From Chryseobacterium oncorhynchi (lineage in GTDB: Bacteria > Bacteroidota > Bacteroidia > Flavobacteriales > Weeksellaceae), in assembly GCF_002899895.1 (NCBI RefSeq), contig NZ_PPEI02000002.1, positions 62,001 through 126,000 on the forward strand: a stretch of 64,000 bases of DNA. Direction: 5' to 3'. A program made the translations under genes and the position numbers. This document shows positions 17,189 through 28,872 of this stretch, in pieces (within the stretch, counting starts at the first letter, position 1; every line of letters begins with the position of its first letter). Below the pieces are notes generated by a model, which had not been told where the DNA came from, searched no databases, and saw nothing but the letters and a program-made list of their open reading frames with translations.

Positions 17189-18793
17189 CTAGGCAGAAGC
17201 TTTCAATTGCTCCACAAAATAGGATGGCGCGAAACCTGTTTCTTTTTTGAAAGCACTAACAAATACCCTTGGTGTTGCATATCCACACTCCTCTGCCAAA
17301 TAAGTTATCTTGTATTCTCTATATACTGGATTTTCATAAAGCTTCTTAATGATGTAGTTAATCCGCAGCTCGTTGATATAACTGGTGAAATTGTGTTCTC
17401 TATAAATCTTAATGATCTCCGAAAGGTATTTTGGATTGGTAGAAAGACTATTGGCCATCCAGGTAAGGCTCACCTCTTTCCTAAGATATTTCTCTGAGTT
17501 TTCAAATTTTTCAAGTTTAAGGAGAAGAGCTCTTACTGTATCATCGGTGATGGATACAGATGATTTTGTTCCATTATTTCTAGAAATATCTTGTAATTCT
17601 AGTTCCTGCTCTTCTTGTTTTGCATTTATTTTAGCAATCAGATCTTTATATTTTCTATGAATAAATCGGTTCTTTCTCCTCCAATATAACCAACCAATGA
17701 ATACTACAACACCAAAAGCCAGTACTGAAACCATCAGTATTTTTTTGATAGTGGTCTGATTCTCATGTTCATTATCTGAAATAATCTGTTTAACAGGTGT
17801 TATCAAACTCTCTTTTTCCGATTTCAACAAGCTATCACTCAAATGCATATAAAGCTTTGAGTAGTATTTTGACGAATCCTGCTTGTTGGTTTCTATATAT
17901 GAACTAAACAAGGTATGATAAATACCTTTCCTGATATAAGGCATCGAGACCTGCCTTTCAAAATTTTCCGCTCTCTTGGCAAAGAAGATCGCTTTATGAT
18001 ACTCACCATTATCATTATAGAATTTTGCCATATCACTTAGCAGGATTGCCTTTCCATTTACATAGATATCAACCTTATCACTTTCATGAATCTCCAAAGC
18101 TTTCTCAAAATAGTGCTTAGCAGAATCATTAACTTTTAAATTGCTATAAATCAAACCAAGGCTCGCATATTGATAAGCCAGATTTTGATATTTTGCATTT
18201 ATAGTTACCGGTTCATTTCCAGGTATTTGATAGGATGATATGATACTCTTTTGTCTGTAAAAAATCTGCTTTTTAATATCGTTCTTTTTTTCATAAACTC
18301 CAGCATAGGATTCATAGATAAGAGATTTTCTGTAAATGCGACGGTTTGGAGATTTAATATCATCAATATTAATTAAAGATTTTTCTAATTCTTTCAGACA
18401 TTCATCCAAAAGCCCCATTTCACCATAGGCATTTGCCCGCATTCTATAGATATCGGAAACATAATCAAAGGCTTCTAGCTCTTTGGCATATTTTTCAACA
18501 AAGCGACTTTCTTCTATGGTTTTTTTATAATTACCCTCATTATAGTAAAGCAAGACAAGTCCCATGGAGCTGGTCATTGCTCCATTTGTATAATGAATTG
18601 TTTCACATTGTTCTTTCAGCTGTTGCAATTTTTTTGTGGCTGCCACAGGGTCTGAAGCTGCAGAAGTTTTATACTTCTTAATTTCAGCATCAATTATTTT
18701 TATTTTGGAAACTGATTCTTTCGGTGTTTTTACATTTTGGGAAAATGCTGCATAAAAAGAAAAAATGATAAAAAATAAATAGATTTTTTTCAT
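17189..18793 (-). CDS. Membrane-anchored TPR / AraC-type HTH regulator, copy 2
   Basis: 534 residues with the same plan as its downstream neighbour: signal peptide (IYLFFIIFSFYAAFSQ), TPR-like repeats (about 40-340), one transmembrane helix (ILMVSVLAFGVVVFIGWLYW) and a C-terminal AraC-type HTH. The last 110 residues differ from copy 1 at only about half a dozen positions, while the TPR sensor parts are clearly diverged. Both probably read the same or overlapping DNA sites but respond to different signals (inference). No other gene lies between the two copies. Confidence 0.88.
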   Translation of the reverse strand: MKKIYLFFIIFSFYAAFSQNVKTPKESVSKIKIIDAEIKKYKTSAASDPVAATKKLQQLKEQCETIHYTNGAMTSSMGLVLLYYNEGNYKKTIEESRFVEKYAKELEAFDYVSDIYRMRANAYGEMGLLDECLKELEKSLINIDDIKSPNRRIYRKSLIYESYAGVYEKKNDIKKQIFYRQKSIISSYQIPGNEPVTINAKYQNLAYQYASLGLIYSNLKVNDSAKHYFEKALEIHESDKVDIYVNGKAILLSDMAKFYNDNGEYHKAIFFAKRAENFERQVSMPYIRKGIYHTLFSSYIETNKQDSSKYYSKLYMHLSDSLLKSEKESLITPVKQIISDNEHENQTTIKKILMVSVLAFGVVVFIGWLYWRRKNRFIHRKYKDLIAKINAKQEEQELELQDISRNNGTKSSVSITDDTVRALLLKLEKFENSEKYLRKEVSLTWMANSLSTNPKYLSEIIKIYREHNFTSYINELRINYIIKKLYENPVYREYKITYLAEECGYATPRVFVSAFKKETGFAPSYFVEQLKASA

Positions 18794-19231
18794 TAGGAAA
18801 TAGAGATTAGTTTTTAGAAGAAAGATTTAATAGAGCAGTGCAATCAGTGAATTCAACACCTATATAGCTTAAGGAGCATAAAAACTTAATTGACTTTCAT
18901 AAATCCATTGATATATTTTTATTTCTAACAAATTCATACTCATCAATTCTTTGATTTCAATACCTCATGTATTGTTATAAGATTGATTCTTTCATATTAT
19001 AACCCCTATTCATAATTATCATTCGCACAAATTTAACGAAATATATATCCTAAAAATACAAATACCTATTTGGGATTTTTAAAATACTACACAAATAGCT
19101 CGAAACAACACAAGCGACTGATTTACAGAAGTATTTATTTGTAAAATCAATTAAAAAGTATATGAAACTTTCCGAATTATTCCTGTATTATACTTGTATA
19201 GGCATTATGGTAGTTATAACATTGCATCAAA
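18794..19231. other. AT-rich intergenic region between divergent genes
   Basis: 438 bases without a credible ORF or RNA gene. It contains the candidate minus-strand promoter listed separately. A near-consensus plus-strand box TATACTTG (around 19190) precedes the 19232 gene. Confidence 0.4.
19028..19062 (-). promoter_or_regulatory. Candidate promoter for TPR-AraC copy 2
   Basis: Minus-strand TTTG (19059-19062), 23 bases, then TAAATTTG (19028-19035), an exact -7 match. It would give a leader of about 230 bases, so a nearer promoter is also possible. Confidence 0.35.
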
Positions 19232-19825
19232 ATGCTAACCGATTCTGAAAATAACATGATGAACCCACTCTTCTCTCTACAATCAATTGGAGAGAGAAGG
19301 TTTTTCTTTTTGGTATTACTGTTGGCTAACTTTCAGATTATACAAGCTGTTTGCAGACATGATAATATTCCCTCATCAGATACTTCATCCTCTCCAGCTT
19401 CGCTATTTACATCAAAGGGTGCTATAGTTTCAGGTATGGATCAAATATATGTTCATCAATCTGAAAAGGTGAAGAGAAAATTCAAAAGAAAAATTTCACC
19501 TACACCCTATAAAAGAAAACATAAAAAAGAACAGAAACGGTCTCAAAGTGATAAAAATAACAATATAACCGTATCTATATTTATCAGGAATACAACCTCA
19601 GAAAAATACTTACTGGCTCTTTCCGACAACCACAAGAAAATTGTCATCCCCAGCCAGCCTACAATAAAATCCTTTTTGCTTGGCTCCGAAAACAAAATAT
19701 CGGTTCTAACCCATTTACTGGTAATTTTTCAAAAAAAAATCTATAAAAACCATGGATTTTCAAGTCTTAGATTTTATCAAAACTTCAAAAGACCTCCACC
19801 ATTCCTACATACGGCTATCACTTAA
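19232..19825 (+). CDS. Hypothetical protein with N-terminal anchor and strongly basic middle
   Basis: 197 residues, or 188 from the ATG at 19259 (MNPLFSLQSIGERR), which places the hydrophobic helix FFFLVLLLANFQIIQAV nearer the N-terminus. A Ser/Thr-rich linker follows, then a Lys/Arg-rich stretch (KVKRKFKRKISPTPYKRKHK) and a less distinctive C-terminus. No family recognised. It precedes two exported-protein genes on the same strand and may be the first gene of the surface-protein locus. Codon use looks ordinary, but the sequence could be poorly conserved. Confidence 0.5.
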   Translation: MLTDSENNMMNPLFSLQSIGERRFFFLVLLLANFQIIQAVCRHDNIPSSDTSSSPASLFTSKGAIVSGMDQIYVHQSEKVKRKFKRKISPTPYKRKHKKEQKRSQSDKNNNITVSIFIRNTTSEKYLLALSDNHKKIVIPSQPTIKSFLLGSENKISVLTHLLVIFQKKIYKNHGFSSLRFYQNFKRPPPFLHTAIT

Positions 19826-19941
19826 ATACAAATTATCAGATAGCCTTTCTTCAACGAAAATTTCAATATGATCCATCCATATTCGTCGGGTTTATCCGGT
19901 GCGAACAGGTAGCATCATTTATTAACTCAAACAAAAACATA

Positions 19942-20469
19942 ATGAAAAAAGCAGTACTGGCAATAGCCACCCTCATGGTTTGTACCATCCAAGCACAGGT
20001 TGCAATTGGAAAGCAAAACATTACGAATACCTCGGTATCCTTAGAATTTTCCAATACCGAAAACAGAGGTCTTATTCTACCCTATGTAGAAAACAAAACC
20101 GGACTAACCTCCGAGGGAACCATTATCTATGATACTTCAGACCACAAGGTAAAGTATCTGAAAAACAACACACAATGGACAAATCTGAGTGAAGATGACG
20201 GAACAGCTGCCACGATAGGTAGTGCGGACTTAAGCATACAGGGAACCGGTAAAATTGAGAAAACAACTGCCAAAACCAGCATTGGAACCCCTTCTTCCAC
20301 AGATGGAATCCTCGTATTGGAAGCAACTGATAAGGCTATGATTCTACCCAAGGTAGCTAGTCCGCATCTCAACATCATGGACCCTGCTCCCGGAATGATG
20401 GCTTATGATACTGTTAAACGACAACTAGCTGTATACAACGGTAAAGTTTGGACTTTCTGGAAACCCTAA
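19942..20469 (+). CDS. Small exported protein of the surface-protein locus
   Basis: 175 residues with signal peptide KKAVLAIATLMVCTIQAQ. The mature part has a Gly/Ser/Thr-rich middle and ends PAPGMMAYDTVKRQLAVYNG, KVWTFWKP. The C-terminal pattern (GMM-YDT----L--Y------W) recurs at the end of the giant protein encoded 190 bases downstream ([20 protein letters not shown]...W). This shared end suggests a common head or sorting module. Similar proteins are common beside large repetitive surface proteins in Flavobacteriia. Function unknown. Confidence 0.75.
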   Translation: MKKAVLAIATLMVCTIQAQVAIGKQNITNTSVSLEFSNTENRGLILPYVENKTGLTSEGTIIYDTSDHKVKYLKNNTQWTNLSEDDGTAATIGSADLSIQGTGKIEKTTAKTSIGTPSSTDGILVLEATDKAMILPKVASPHLNIMDPAPGMMAYDTVKRQLAVYNGKVWTFWKP

Positions 20470-20661
20470 ATGAATAAAAATGAAAAAAAATCAATTTTAT
20501 TGACCCCTCTTTTTATAAACATGAATGCTAATAATCAAATACACACTAGCATCATATTACTACAAAAAATTACCACCATAGTAGATGAACTCATTATTTA
20601 TAAAACATCACATTTCAAAAACACACTTGTCGAACATCGACTAAAAATTAGTAAACCATGA
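20470..20661 (+). CDS. Possible 63-residue ORF between surface-protein genes
   Basis: The ATG follows directly after the upstream stop (TAA|ATG), and the frame ends in an ATGA overlap with the giant gene start at 20658. That arrangement would allow coupled translation. The product ([20 protein letters not shown]...) has no signal peptide and no recognised family. It may be a chance frame in an AT-rich spacer. Confidence 0.3.
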   Translation: MNKNEKKSILLTPLFINMNANNQIHTSIILLQKITTIVDELIIYKTSHFKNTLVEHRLKISKP

Positions 20662-23600
20662 AAAAACAGACTGTCTTTTCCATCATACTCCTCATCTTGG
20701 GCAATATGATGATTCTGGCACAAAACTGCAGCATCAATGCAGGTGCCAATGCCGTCATTTGCGGTACATCTGCCAATCTATCAGGAAGCCCGGGGGGCAG
20801 CACAACAGGAAATCCTTTATGGACGCTGCTATCCAAACCCGCAGGTGCACCTGATCCGGTTATTGTAAATCCTTCGGGTTACACTACCAACGTTACGGGG
20901 ATGACCTACCCCGGTAATTATGTATTTAACATTACCCAGAACTGTACAACAGGAACAGCAACTTCACAGGTAACCATTACGGCTCCCGGAGATGTTTCTT
21001 CCTTTACTGCAGGACCTGACATCACCAATATCTCTGCTGCTACAGGTGCAGCAACCTTAAATGCAGTAATACCTACAGGGTATACGGCTTCGTGGACATA
21101 TTACAACATTTATAATAAAGAATATTATAATCAAACCACCACCACGAATGCTACTATGTCTAATACGACAACCGCTACACCTACACTATCCCTTACAAAG
21201 AAAGCTAATCATGACATTGATCCAGCTTATCGTGCAGTATTAAGAATAACGTCCATCAACAACCCAAACTGCTGGTACGAAGATGATGCGATTGTAAGAT
21301 TCATTCCCAATACACAAATCAGTCTTTCGGCAATCCAAAACAGGTGTTATTCATCCACAGAGACCAACCGGTATATCAGTTTGAGTGGCACCTCTCCAAT
21401 GTTTGCCACCAATACGACAAACTCATCAGGAAACCCGGCATTTGGGACAACAGTTACCCTGAACGTTATCAGCCAGCCAGCTGGGGGAAATATTTCATTT
21501 TCCAGCTTAAGGAACAGTTCAATCTACTTCAATGGAGTAAATGTCACGGGAGCCTATGTATTCACCATCACCGTCACCAATGCCGGTGGAACCTATACCA
21601 CTCCTCAGATTACCTATAACTACAATGGAACAGATCCTCAAAAAGTGAGTTTCCTTGATGCTTCATATCCAGATCAAATGCAGTATTATAGTTCTGGTGG
21701 CAGCGGAGGTTCAGTGTATTGCAATATGGTAGGAAAAGCGACTCCCATTACCTTTTATTTCAAGATCGATCCTTTACATCAGGCATCCATAACAACAGCA
21801 ATTGCTAATTCAGGGATTACACCTCCTGGAGGAGCTCCTACTTTTGTATTGAACGGTGCGGGTACCATGAATAGAAATGTCACGGTGACCCCTCCTGCTG
21901 GCGGATGGAGAGCTGGTACTTATATCATTGGAATCTCTACAGGGGATGGTATATGTAAAATCTCTCAGTCTTATTATATTCATATTTCAGATGGAAGCCG
22001 TCCCAATGTAATGGTACCTACCACCACAGTATGTTATCCGGGATCAGGTATTGTAACCGCAACTATCCCTTTACCTACTGTATATCAAGGGGTAATCAAC
22101 AGCAGCTATTTACAAGGTTTCGATGGCAGATATGACTTTACACTCATTTCCAAACCTGCGGGAGCTGCCACCCCGATTTATGAAAGCACCAACCTTAGAA
22201 CAATTACCAATACTTCCACTACCATAAGTAATTTGGATAAACAAGGAGAATATGTTTTTAAAATAAAAGCTGTTCCTAATGCAGGAGGTGTGGATCCCGG
22301 ATTCTTAGATAGGGAATATGCCTGCTCGGGAACTTCCCCAGAAAGTACGTTCTCTATATTTGTATCAGCACAGGTAAATGCCAATGCAGGATCCAATCAA
22401 ACATTGGAGATAGGAGCATCACAAATCACCCTCAATGGAAATAATCCAGGGACATCATCCACTGGTATATGGACGTTGGTATCAAAACCAGCCGGAGCTC
22501 CGGTCCCGGTCATTTCCAATCCATCACAATATAACACGAATGTTACAGGACTTATCAGTTCAGGAGCGTATACTTTCAGGTGGACAGTTACCACCGGTAC
22601 TTGCAGTAGTTTCAGTGATTTAACAGTTAATGTTTCTGCCCCATCCCCAGGAGGTGTTGCAGCAGCAGTTTGGTACAAGGCAGATGCTGTTACCTCATCG
22701 GATAACACTCCATTGAGCCTGTGGATTGACCAAATGGGAACTGGAAACAATCTTGTACAGGCTACCACTACCCTACAACCTATCTTTTCAAATCAGAATA
22801 CCTTGGCTAATTTCAACCCAACGGTGACTTTCAATTCTACAGCGCATGGAATAGGACAAGGAGGTTTTATGGCAGCGGATCCAGGGAGTGGAAACGAGAT
22901 CATAGACCGCTCAAAAGGAAGTATTTATATTGCCGGTAAAATGAATACATTAGGTGCTGCTGGACTGGCAGGCTTTGATCAGACCATGGATTATCCTGGT
23001 TTACATATTTCAAATAATGCCACTACGGATAAATTGTTATTTTATACGGCGGGAAGCGGCTATACTACATTATCGACCAATTTATTTGCTGATATAAAAC
23101 CTTTTGTAGCAGGATCTTCATGGTTGAATGCTGCAGGAAGCACGGCTTCATATCCATTGGCTAAAGTTTGGTTGGATGGTAATGAATCTGTTTACAACAA
23201 TACACTTAATAATGTAAATACTGGAAATACGGCCCGTACCTTTAGAATAGGTCGTGATATCAATTGGGGAAGCCATGATGGACAAATGAATGAGGCCATC
23301 GTATTTGCCACCCCTCTTACAGCATTAGAAAAAGCTCGTGTAGACTCTTATTTAGCCATTAAATGGGGAACAACCCTTACGGGAGATTATGTAAATTCTA
23401 CAAACAGTATTGTTTGGAATACTTCCACGGCTTACCAAAACAATATCTTCGGTATTGCAAGGGACAATCTTTCTGCTCTATATCAAAGACAATCGCGAAG
23501 TGAAAATCGTAGTCAGAAATTGATTATTGGCGTAGGAAATTCATTGGCAAATACAAACTTTGACAATACTAATTCTTTGACGGAAGGGCAATTCTTAATT

Positions 23601-26600
23601 GCTGGAGACAATGGTCTGAAGCAAGAGCTAAAAACATTGGTGAGCTATACAACCGGTACCAACGGAGAAGTCAATTCCCGTTTTGAATCCATCTGGAAAG
23701 TACAGAATACAAACAATATAGGAACAGTAACTGTTGCATGGCCAAAAAGTGTAAAAAACCTTTACCTGGTACAATCTTCAGATGCTGCTTTTGACGGAAC
23801 GGATACTTTTACTCCAATGACTGCGGAGATAACAGTAAACGGAGTGGTATATAACACCGCCAATGTAATACTAGGAAACGGACAGTTTTTCACTTTTGCA
23901 GGTTTTATTCAGGCCCCTGGAGGGGTTGTTGGTCCTGATTTTTGGGTAAAATCTGATGATGCCGGAACTCTAAGTACAGCATGGAAAGATCATTCTGCCA
24001 ATGCAGATAACATCCCGAATGTAGGTGGAATAACACTGTCATCAGCAAACAGAAACCATAACTTCCACCCTTATACCACAGGATATACTTCAGCGAAGTT
24101 TTTTTACAACAATGCTTCAGCACTGAATCCTTTGGGTAACGTTCAATATCCGAATATCAGTACTTCTGTTTTTTCGGCAGTAAGACCTACTGAAACGAGT
24201 GGAACAGGACGTATTACAGGAATTGATGATGATGCAACATATGCTTCTGAACCGGGAGTTTCTATTGCCAATGGAAAACCAAGACAATATGAATTTTTTA
24301 ATACAACAACGTCTTCTGATTTTTCTACGGCTTTCAATACTGGTGTTTCCAATATATTTTCAGCAATTGCGAATAATACGATAGCCAATGGCGGAACTTC
24401 CTCTATTGCCGGAGGAGAAAAGAGATTAGGTTTAAATGGCTCTTATGAATCTTTTTCCGGTTTTGCTACAGCCAATAAGTTCCAGATCTACGGTAGAAAC
24501 CTGCGAATAGGTCATGCCGGTTGGGATGCTCCGGGTGCTTTCCCGGGTGATATCATGGAAGTTGCATGGTATAATCGTACGCTAACAACAAATGAGCAGT
24601 CAAGAATTAATTCCTATCTCGCTGTAAAGAATGGGGTTACTTTAAATGAAGATTATCTTTCTACTACCAGCAGCATTGTATGGGATAGAACTAATAATAC
24701 GGGTTATAACAACAATATCTTCGGTATTGCAAAAGACGATTTCACAGCCTTGCATCAAAAACAGGCCGGAAGTGTGAACAGCGGACAACTGCTTGTAATT
24801 TCTACAACAGGCTTTGCCGATAGCAATGCTGGCAACAGTACAGGCCTGGTTAATGACCTGCAATTTCTTCTTACAGGAGATAATGGTTTGAAACAAGGTC
24901 TCAGCGTGCCATTTTCTTATACAGCAGGTTCTAACGGGATTACTAATTATCGTTTTGAGGGTATCTGGAAAGTACAAAATACCAATAATGTGGGAACAGT
25001 AACTGTTGCATGGCCAAAAAGTGTAAAAAACCTTTACCTGATACAGTCTTCAGATGCTGCTTTTGACGGAACGGATACCTTTACTCCAATGACTTCGGAG
25101 GTAACAGTAAACGGATTGGTATATAATACAGCCAACGTAACATTAGGAAACGGGCAGTTCTTTACTTTTGCTGGATTTGGAAATGCTCCGGGAGGGGTTG
25201 CCAACAGCCTGTCTTACTGGTATAGAGCGGATAAAAACGCAACCAATACAGGTACGGGAACAGACGTGACCGGATGGACAGATCTTTGGAACGGAACTAC
25301 TGTTGCACAGATGGGAACCAATGCACTGCCTAAGTACGTATCTGGTACGGCTAATTATTTCAACTTCAACCCGGGAGTTAATTTTACAGGAGGAACACAA
25401 ACTCTTGGGAATATCAATGTCAGAACATTCTCTAAGGATTCTTATGATGTATTTACATTGACTAAAGAAGGCATGACCAGTGGTGGTGCTCATCCAAGTA
25501 TCTTCAGATCTCTGGTAGATAATGCATTGCTTACCGGAGACATACGCAGATGGGATGGTCTGGGTATTATAATGGATAATAGAATAGAACGATTCTCCAA
25601 CACAGGAGGAACTACCGATTATTATGGAAGTCCTACAGGATCATTTTCCACAACAATCCCGAGTATTATGTATCATACATTTACAGCTCTTACCACTACC
25701 AAGGCTCTTAATGGAAGTGCAAACTTTGCAACGACCAATCATACAGGTACAGGTGTACGAAATCTGAATGGAGGACATTTATTTGGTGATTCTCAATTTG
25801 GAGGTAACGGTAGTGATAACCGTGGGTTCATAGGTAATTTAGGAGAAACAATTATCTACGGTTCAGGTAACCTTACAACTACTGAACGTAGAAGAGTGGA
25901 TTCTTATCTTGCCATCAAGTATGGTATTACATTAGGACAGGTGAATACAGAGCATTATCTTTCCACGGATGGAGGCATTGTATGGAACGGAGCAACCAAT
26001 ACTACTTACAACAATAACATTTTCGGAGTATCCCGTGATGATATAGAAGCGTTTGAACAGAAAGTATCAAAAAGCGTCAACGCCGGAACGATCCTTACAG
26101 TTGCGACCACCAATGATTTCATTAATCCGAATCAAAATGCTGCACGTACAGGATTTCCTAGTGATAAAACCTATTTTCTTTTGGGAGATGACGGAAATAT
26201 ATCCAGCATCCCAACAGATATTGCCCTGGGAAGCAAAATCTATAAAAGAATTCCAAGAACCTGGATGTCACAGGAAAAGAATGCTGATGCAGGAACTTTA
26301 TTCTTTGAGACAGACCTTTCAGCCTATAACAGTGGTACATTCAACACTGCATCCGGTAGCGTGGTAATGCTGATAGCTGATGATGCTGCTTTCACAAGCA
26401 ATGTTGGAATAGTAAATCCTATATCTAATAACACTACAAAATGGACATACAGCCAAAACATAGCTGATGGAAAATACATCACATTTGCAGTAGATCCTTG
26501 CTATGGTCCTGATACCGATGGTGATGGCATTGCAGACATGTGTGATTTGGATAATGATAATGACGGAATAACAGATCTCAATGAAAACTGTGGCGGATAT

Positions 26601-27749
26601 TATTCAGATAATGAAAATGGCCCATGGAAAGGAGATACAGTCTCTAATCTGACCATAACAGCTCCAAATACCTCTCTACAGACTGCCTCTGTTTTTAATG
26701 ACAATCTGAATCATTTTTATACCGACAGCAATGGAGCTACTAAAAGATTGGTGAGGTTTCATTCCAATAATGCAGTAAGTTTAACCTATAATTTCTCACC
26801 TGGAGTTCCCGCCAATGAGCTTGCATTTTACATACAGGATGTAGATGGTCTTTCAGTTGGATCCTCAGCAGCCAGTTATTCCTTAAAAATAAATGGAGGG
26901 AATGTAAATGGCTTATTGGTAAAAGATACGACGACATCCTTAATGCCTAACATTCCTTCTACGGTAATGAACTATGATCCGCTAGTAGGAACAATTTCTT
27001 CAATAGGTTCTGTAAATGATCAATGGATACTGTTGAGAGGTGTAGGGAATAATCTTGTTACTTCCATTATGCTTACCAGCAATAATTTTGGAACAAATGA
27101 TGCCGTTGCTTATAATCTGTTTGCCCACAAATCCTGTGATACCGATGGAGATGGTATCCCTAATTATTTGGATTTGGACTCAGATGGAGATGGCTGCCCT
27201 GATGCTATTGAAGGAACAGGAGGGTTTACGGCTGTCAATCTTGTAAATTCTTCACTTCCGGGTGGTAATACAGGAAGTGGCTACAACGGAACAGCCGGTC
27301 CTGTCATCCAAAACCTTGGCAATACTGTAAATACTAATGGAATTCCAACCATTGCCAATGCAGGACAAGCCATCGGAAGTTCTCAAAACTTATCTGTTTC
27401 AGCTTGTATTCCACCATTCTGTTACAAACCCGGTATTATGACAGGTACCGTATTGGATACTAAAGTTGGAATCACTTCTCTTGGCAGAGCCGGAGCTGGA
27501 AGTATCGACAACTGGCCAATGGTAAGAAAAGGAGGATGGCTTGCCTTGGAAGCCAAAACTAAGGGCTTTGTACCCAATAGAGTTTCGTTTGATGCATCAG
27601 GAAACCCGGTTGGCATTCCAACAGCCAATTTCGTGGAGGGAATGATGGTATTTGATACAACCAACAAATGTATGAAGATGTACACCCTTAAGGAAGGGGA
27701 TTCATCCATGGCTTGGCATTGCATCACCACACAAACTTGCCCTGATTAG
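20658..27749 (+). CDS. Giant exported repetitive protein with three LamG/DUF8202-like modules
   Basis: 2363 residues. Signal peptide ([21 protein letters not shown]), then PKD/Ig-like strands with repeated phrases ([30 protein letters not shown]) to about residue 660. Three tandem modules of about 424 residues start near 664, 1087 and 1511. Each opens with a LamG-like jelly-roll (GGV...WYKADA, then SYLAIKWG) and continues with an IVWN...[10 protein letters not shown]...FTFAGF region that I believe is DUF8202. Two Asp-rich TSP3-type calcium stretches follow ([20 protein letters not shown], and [20 protein letters not shown]). Probably a cell-surface adhesin or envelope protein. I see no typical type IX secretion C-terminal domain; the end resembles that of the 175-residue neighbour. 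Confidence 0.85.
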   Translation: MKKQTVFSIILLILGNMMILAQNCSINAGANAVICGTSANLSGSPGGSTTGNPLWTLLSKPAGAPDPVIVNPSGYTTNVTGMTYPGNYVFNITQNCTTGTATSQVTITAPGDVSSFTAGPDITNISAATGAATLNAVIPTGYTASWTYYNIYNKEYYNQTTTTNATMSNTTTATPTLSLTKKANHDIDPAYRAVLRITSINNPNCWYEDDAIVRFIPNTQISLSAIQNRCYSSTETNRYISLSGTSPMFATNTTNSSGNPAFGTTVTLNVISQPAGGNISFSSLRNSSIYFNGVNVTGAYVFTITVTNAGGTYTTPQITYNYNGTDPQKVSFLDASYPDQMQYYSSGGSGGSVYCNMVGKATPITFYFKIDPLHQASITTAIANSGITPPGGAPTFVLNGAGTMNRNVTVTPPAGGWRAGTYIIGISTGDGICKISQSYYIHISDGSRPNVMVPTTTVCYPGSGIVTATIPLPTVYQGVINSSYLQGFDGRYDFTLISKPAGAATPIYESTNLRTITNTSTTISNLDKQGEYVFKIKAVPNAGGVDPGFLDREYACSGTSPESTFSIFVSAQVNANAGSNQTLEIGASQITLNGNNPGTSSTGIWTLVSKPAGAPVPVISNPSQYNTNVTGLISSGAYTFRWTVTTGTCSSFSDLTVNVSAPSPGGVAAAVWYKADAVTSSDNTPLSLWIDQMGTGNNLVQATTTLQPIFSNQNTLANFNPTVTFNSTAHGIGQGGFMAADPGSGNEIIDRSKGSIYIAGKMNTLGAAGLAGFDQTMDYPGLHISNNATTDKLLFYTAGSGYTTLSTNLFADIKPFVAGSSWLNAAGSTASYPLAKVWLDGNESVYNNTLNNVNTGNTARTFRIGRDINWGSHDGQMNEAIVFATPLTALEKARVDSYLAIKWGTTLTGDYVNSTNSIVWNTSTAYQNNIFGIARDNLSALYQRQSRSENRSQKLIIGVGNSLANTNFDNTNSLTEGQFLIAGDNGLKQELKTLVSYTTGTNGEVNSRFESIWKVQNTNNIGTVTVAWPKSVKNLYLVQSSDAAFDGTDTFTPMTAEITVNGVVYNTANVILGNGQFFTFAGFIQAPGGVVGPDFWVKSDDAGTLSTAWKDHSANADNIPNVGGITLSSANRNHNFHPYTTGYTSAKFFYNNASALNPLGNVQYPNISTSVFSAVRPTETSGTGRITGIDDDATYASEPGVSIANGKPRQYEFFNTTTSSDFSTAFNTGVSNIFSAIANNTIANGGTSSIAGGEKRLGLNGSYESFSGFATANKFQIYGRNLRIGHAGWDAPGAFPGDIMEVAWYNRTLTTNEQSRINSYLAVKNGVTLNEDYLSTTSSIVWDRTNNTGYNNNIFGIAKDDFTALHQKQAGSVNSGQLLVISTTGFADSNAGNSTGLVNDLQFLLTGDNGLKQGLSVPFSYTAGSNGITNYRFEGIWKVQNTNNVGTVTVAWPKSVKNLYLIQSSDAAFDGTDTFTPMTSEVTVNGLVYNTANVTLGNGQFFTFAGFGNAPGGVANSLSYWYRADKNATNTGTGTDVTGWTDLWNGTTVAQMGTNALPKYVSGTANYFNFNPGVNFTGGTQTLGNINVRTFSKDSYDVFTLTKEGMTSGGAHPSIFRSLVDNALLTGDIRRWDGLGIIMDNRIERFSNTGGTTDYYGSPTGSFSTTIPSIMYHTFTALTTTKALNGSANFATTNHTGTGVRNLNGGHLFGDSQFGGNGSDNRGFIGNLGETIIYGSGNLTTTERRRVDSYLAIKYGITLGQVNTEHYLSTDGGIVWNGATNTTYNNNIFGVSRDDIEAFEQKVSKSVNAGTILTVATTNDFINPNQNAARTGFPSDKTYFLLGDDGNISSIPTDIALGSKIYKRIPRTWMSQEKNADAGTLFFETDLSAYNSGTFNTASGSVVMLIADDAAFTSNVGIVNPISNNTTKWTYSQNIADGKYITFAVDPCYGPDTDGDGIADMCDLDNDNDGITDLNENCGGYYSDNENGPWKGDTVSNLTITAPNTSLQTASVFNDNLNHFYTDSNGATKRLVRFHSNNAVSLTYNFSPGVPANELAFYIQDVDGLSVGSSAASYSLKINGGNVNGLLVKDTTTSLMPNIPSTVMNYDPLVGTISSIGSVNDQWILLRGVGNNLVTSIMLTSNNFGTNDAVAYNLFAHKSCDTDGDGIPNYLDLDSDGDGCPDAIEGTGGFTAVNLVNSSLPGGNTGSGYNGTAGPVIQNLGNTVNTNGIPTIANAGQAIGSSQNLSVSACIPPFCYKPGIMTGTVLDTKVGITSLGRAGAGSIDNWPMVRKGGWLALEAKTKGFVPNRVSFDASGNPVGIPTANFVEGMMVFDTTNKCMKMYTLKEGDSSMAWHCITTQTCPD
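23690..23930 (+). repeat. Near-identical nucleotide repeat in giant gene, unit 1
   Basis: This segment recurs 1272 bases (424 codons) downstream at 24962-25202. Long identical runs include the 48 bases from 23721, which reappear from 24993. The rest of each module is much more diverged. Confidence 0.8.
24962..25202 (+). repeat. Near-identical nucleotide repeat in giant gene, unit 2
   Basis: Second copy of the 23690-23930 segment, offset exactly 1272 bases so the frame is kept. The third module lacks this segment, ending instead with a related but different strand set before the TSP3 repeats. Confidence 0.8.
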
Positions 27750-27904
27750 AAAGAGACCGTTTTCATAAGTGATAGATATTTAGCTCCGGGAAGTATTGTA
27801 CGGAACGGAGCTAAACTATCGATCACAACACTATTTGTCAACTACACTCAAGACATTATCATCATAATGTCCTTTACACTACCCTATTAAACGAAACGTT
27901 ATTT

Positions 27905-28327
27905 ATGGATTCAAATTTCAGAAATATTCATATTGGAAGATTCATTCATCTACGGGTTAAAGAAAACAACATAGACATACCCCGTATCTGCAACTTCATG
28001 AAATGTACAGAGCTTGAAATAAATGAAATGTACGCTCTGGAGAATCTACCCACCCATACCTTATTGAGGTGGAGTAAACTTTTGGAGTATGATTTCTTCA
28101 GATTGTATTCTCAGCATCTCATACTATATGCCCCGCCTTCAGCATCAATTCGGGAATCCGAGAGCTCAAAACTACCTCGCTTCAGAAAGAATATCTATAC
28201 CCGAGAAATGATAGACTTCATTTTAGAACTTATAGGGAAAGAAGAAAAGACCAAGCGTCAAATTACAGACGAGTATGGAATCCCCTATTCTACATTGTGC
28301 AAATGGATGGCAAAACATAATAAATAA
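27905..28327 (+). CDS. Small HTH protein, often labelled transposase
   Basis: 140 residues. The N-terminal half (HIGRFIHLRVKENNIDIPRI, then EINEMYALENLPTHTLLRWSKLLEYDFFRLYSQHLI) looks like a small helical domain. The C-terminal half is a transposase-type HTH (TKRQITDEYGIPYSTLCKWM). There is no DDE catalytic domain and no terminal inverted repeats, so this is more likely a DNA-binding regulator than a mobile element (inference). It lies downstream of the giant surface gene and is the first of three related small HTH genes. Confidence 0.7.
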   Translation: MDSNFRNIHIGRFIHLRVKENNIDIPRICNFMKCTELEINEMYALENLPTHTLLRWSKLLEYDFFRLYSQHLILYAPPSASIRESESSKLPRFRKNIYTREMIDFILELIGKEEKTKRQITDEYGIPYSTLCKWMAKHNK

Positions 28328-28401
28328 TTGTATCCTCTAGAAATGAAAGGCTAAGAATAGCCACAATAAAACAACTTCCTATAGACTTTAAAAATAATGT
28401 A

Positions 28402-28728
28402 ATGAAACAACAGAACCAACCTAATTATAAACGAATTTATTCTGATATTATTGACCGGAAATTCCCTCATAAGAAAGCGGAATGCAAAAAGCTATTGGAA
28501 AAGAAAATGCTATCTGCCATAGATATTATGGAGCTGAACAAAAAAATATTTGAAACCAAGGACCGAGATATAAAAAAAATGAATCAAAAGCTTCGTTCCT
28601 ACAATACATCAGATATTCTGCGTATTCTTGATTACCAAAAAAACAATAGAATGAATAATCTTCAGGTGGCAGAACACTTTGGATTAAGCAGGAATACAAT
28701 GACCAAATGGCGGAGGATATTCCAATAA
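28402..28728 (+). CDS. Small HTH protein, second of the group
   Basis: 108 residues: an N-terminal basic helical part (YKRIYSDIIDRKFPHKKAEC), the motif MLSAIDIMELNKKIF, and a C-terminal HTH (NNLQVAEHFGLSRNTMTKWR). It shares the motif and HTH with the truncated gene at 28873-29091 on the other strand. Only an HTH is visible, no nuclease or recombinase domain. Likely DNA-binding; possibly a regulator of the surface locus (inference from position only). Confidence 0.7.
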   Translation: MKQQNQPNYKRIYSDIIDRKFPHKKAECKKLLEKKMLSAIDIMELNKKIFETKDRDIKKMNQKLRSYNTSDILRILDYQKNNRMNNLQVAEHFGLSRNTMTKWRRIFQ

Positions 28729-28767
28729 TTTACATCGTCATTTACGCCATTAAATATATTGAAAAAC

Positions 28768-28800
28768 AACAAAGTAGCTTTTTTTTAAAGCTCCTTTGTT
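28768..28800. terminator. Hairpin between convergent small HTH genes
   Basis: Stem of 13 paired bases with one mismatch (aacaaag-agcttt / aaagct-ctttgtt) around a T loop. On the minus strand it is followed by gtttttc. It probably serves both convergent genes. Confidence 0.55.
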
Positions 28801-28872
28801 GATAATACTTTCTCAGAATTTTGCTTTTTGAAACTCCTCAGTTCTTTAGTGAAAATCTCTTATTGTTTCTTA

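Noticed and set aside
17207-17497. Open antisense frames of about 96 codons opposite the HTH parts of both TPR-AraC genes
   Set aside because: They exist in both copies only because the sense sequences are nearly identical; the sense proteins are clear AraC domains.
27400-27749. Type IX secretion C-terminal domain on the giant protein
   Set aside because: The end ([18 protein letters not shown], then [12 protein letters not shown]) lacks the usual conserved C-terminal sorting motifs.
27905-28728. Insertion sequence or transposase genes
   Set aside because: Only HTH domains are present; no DDE/HUH catalytic residues, terminal inverted repeats or target duplications were seen.
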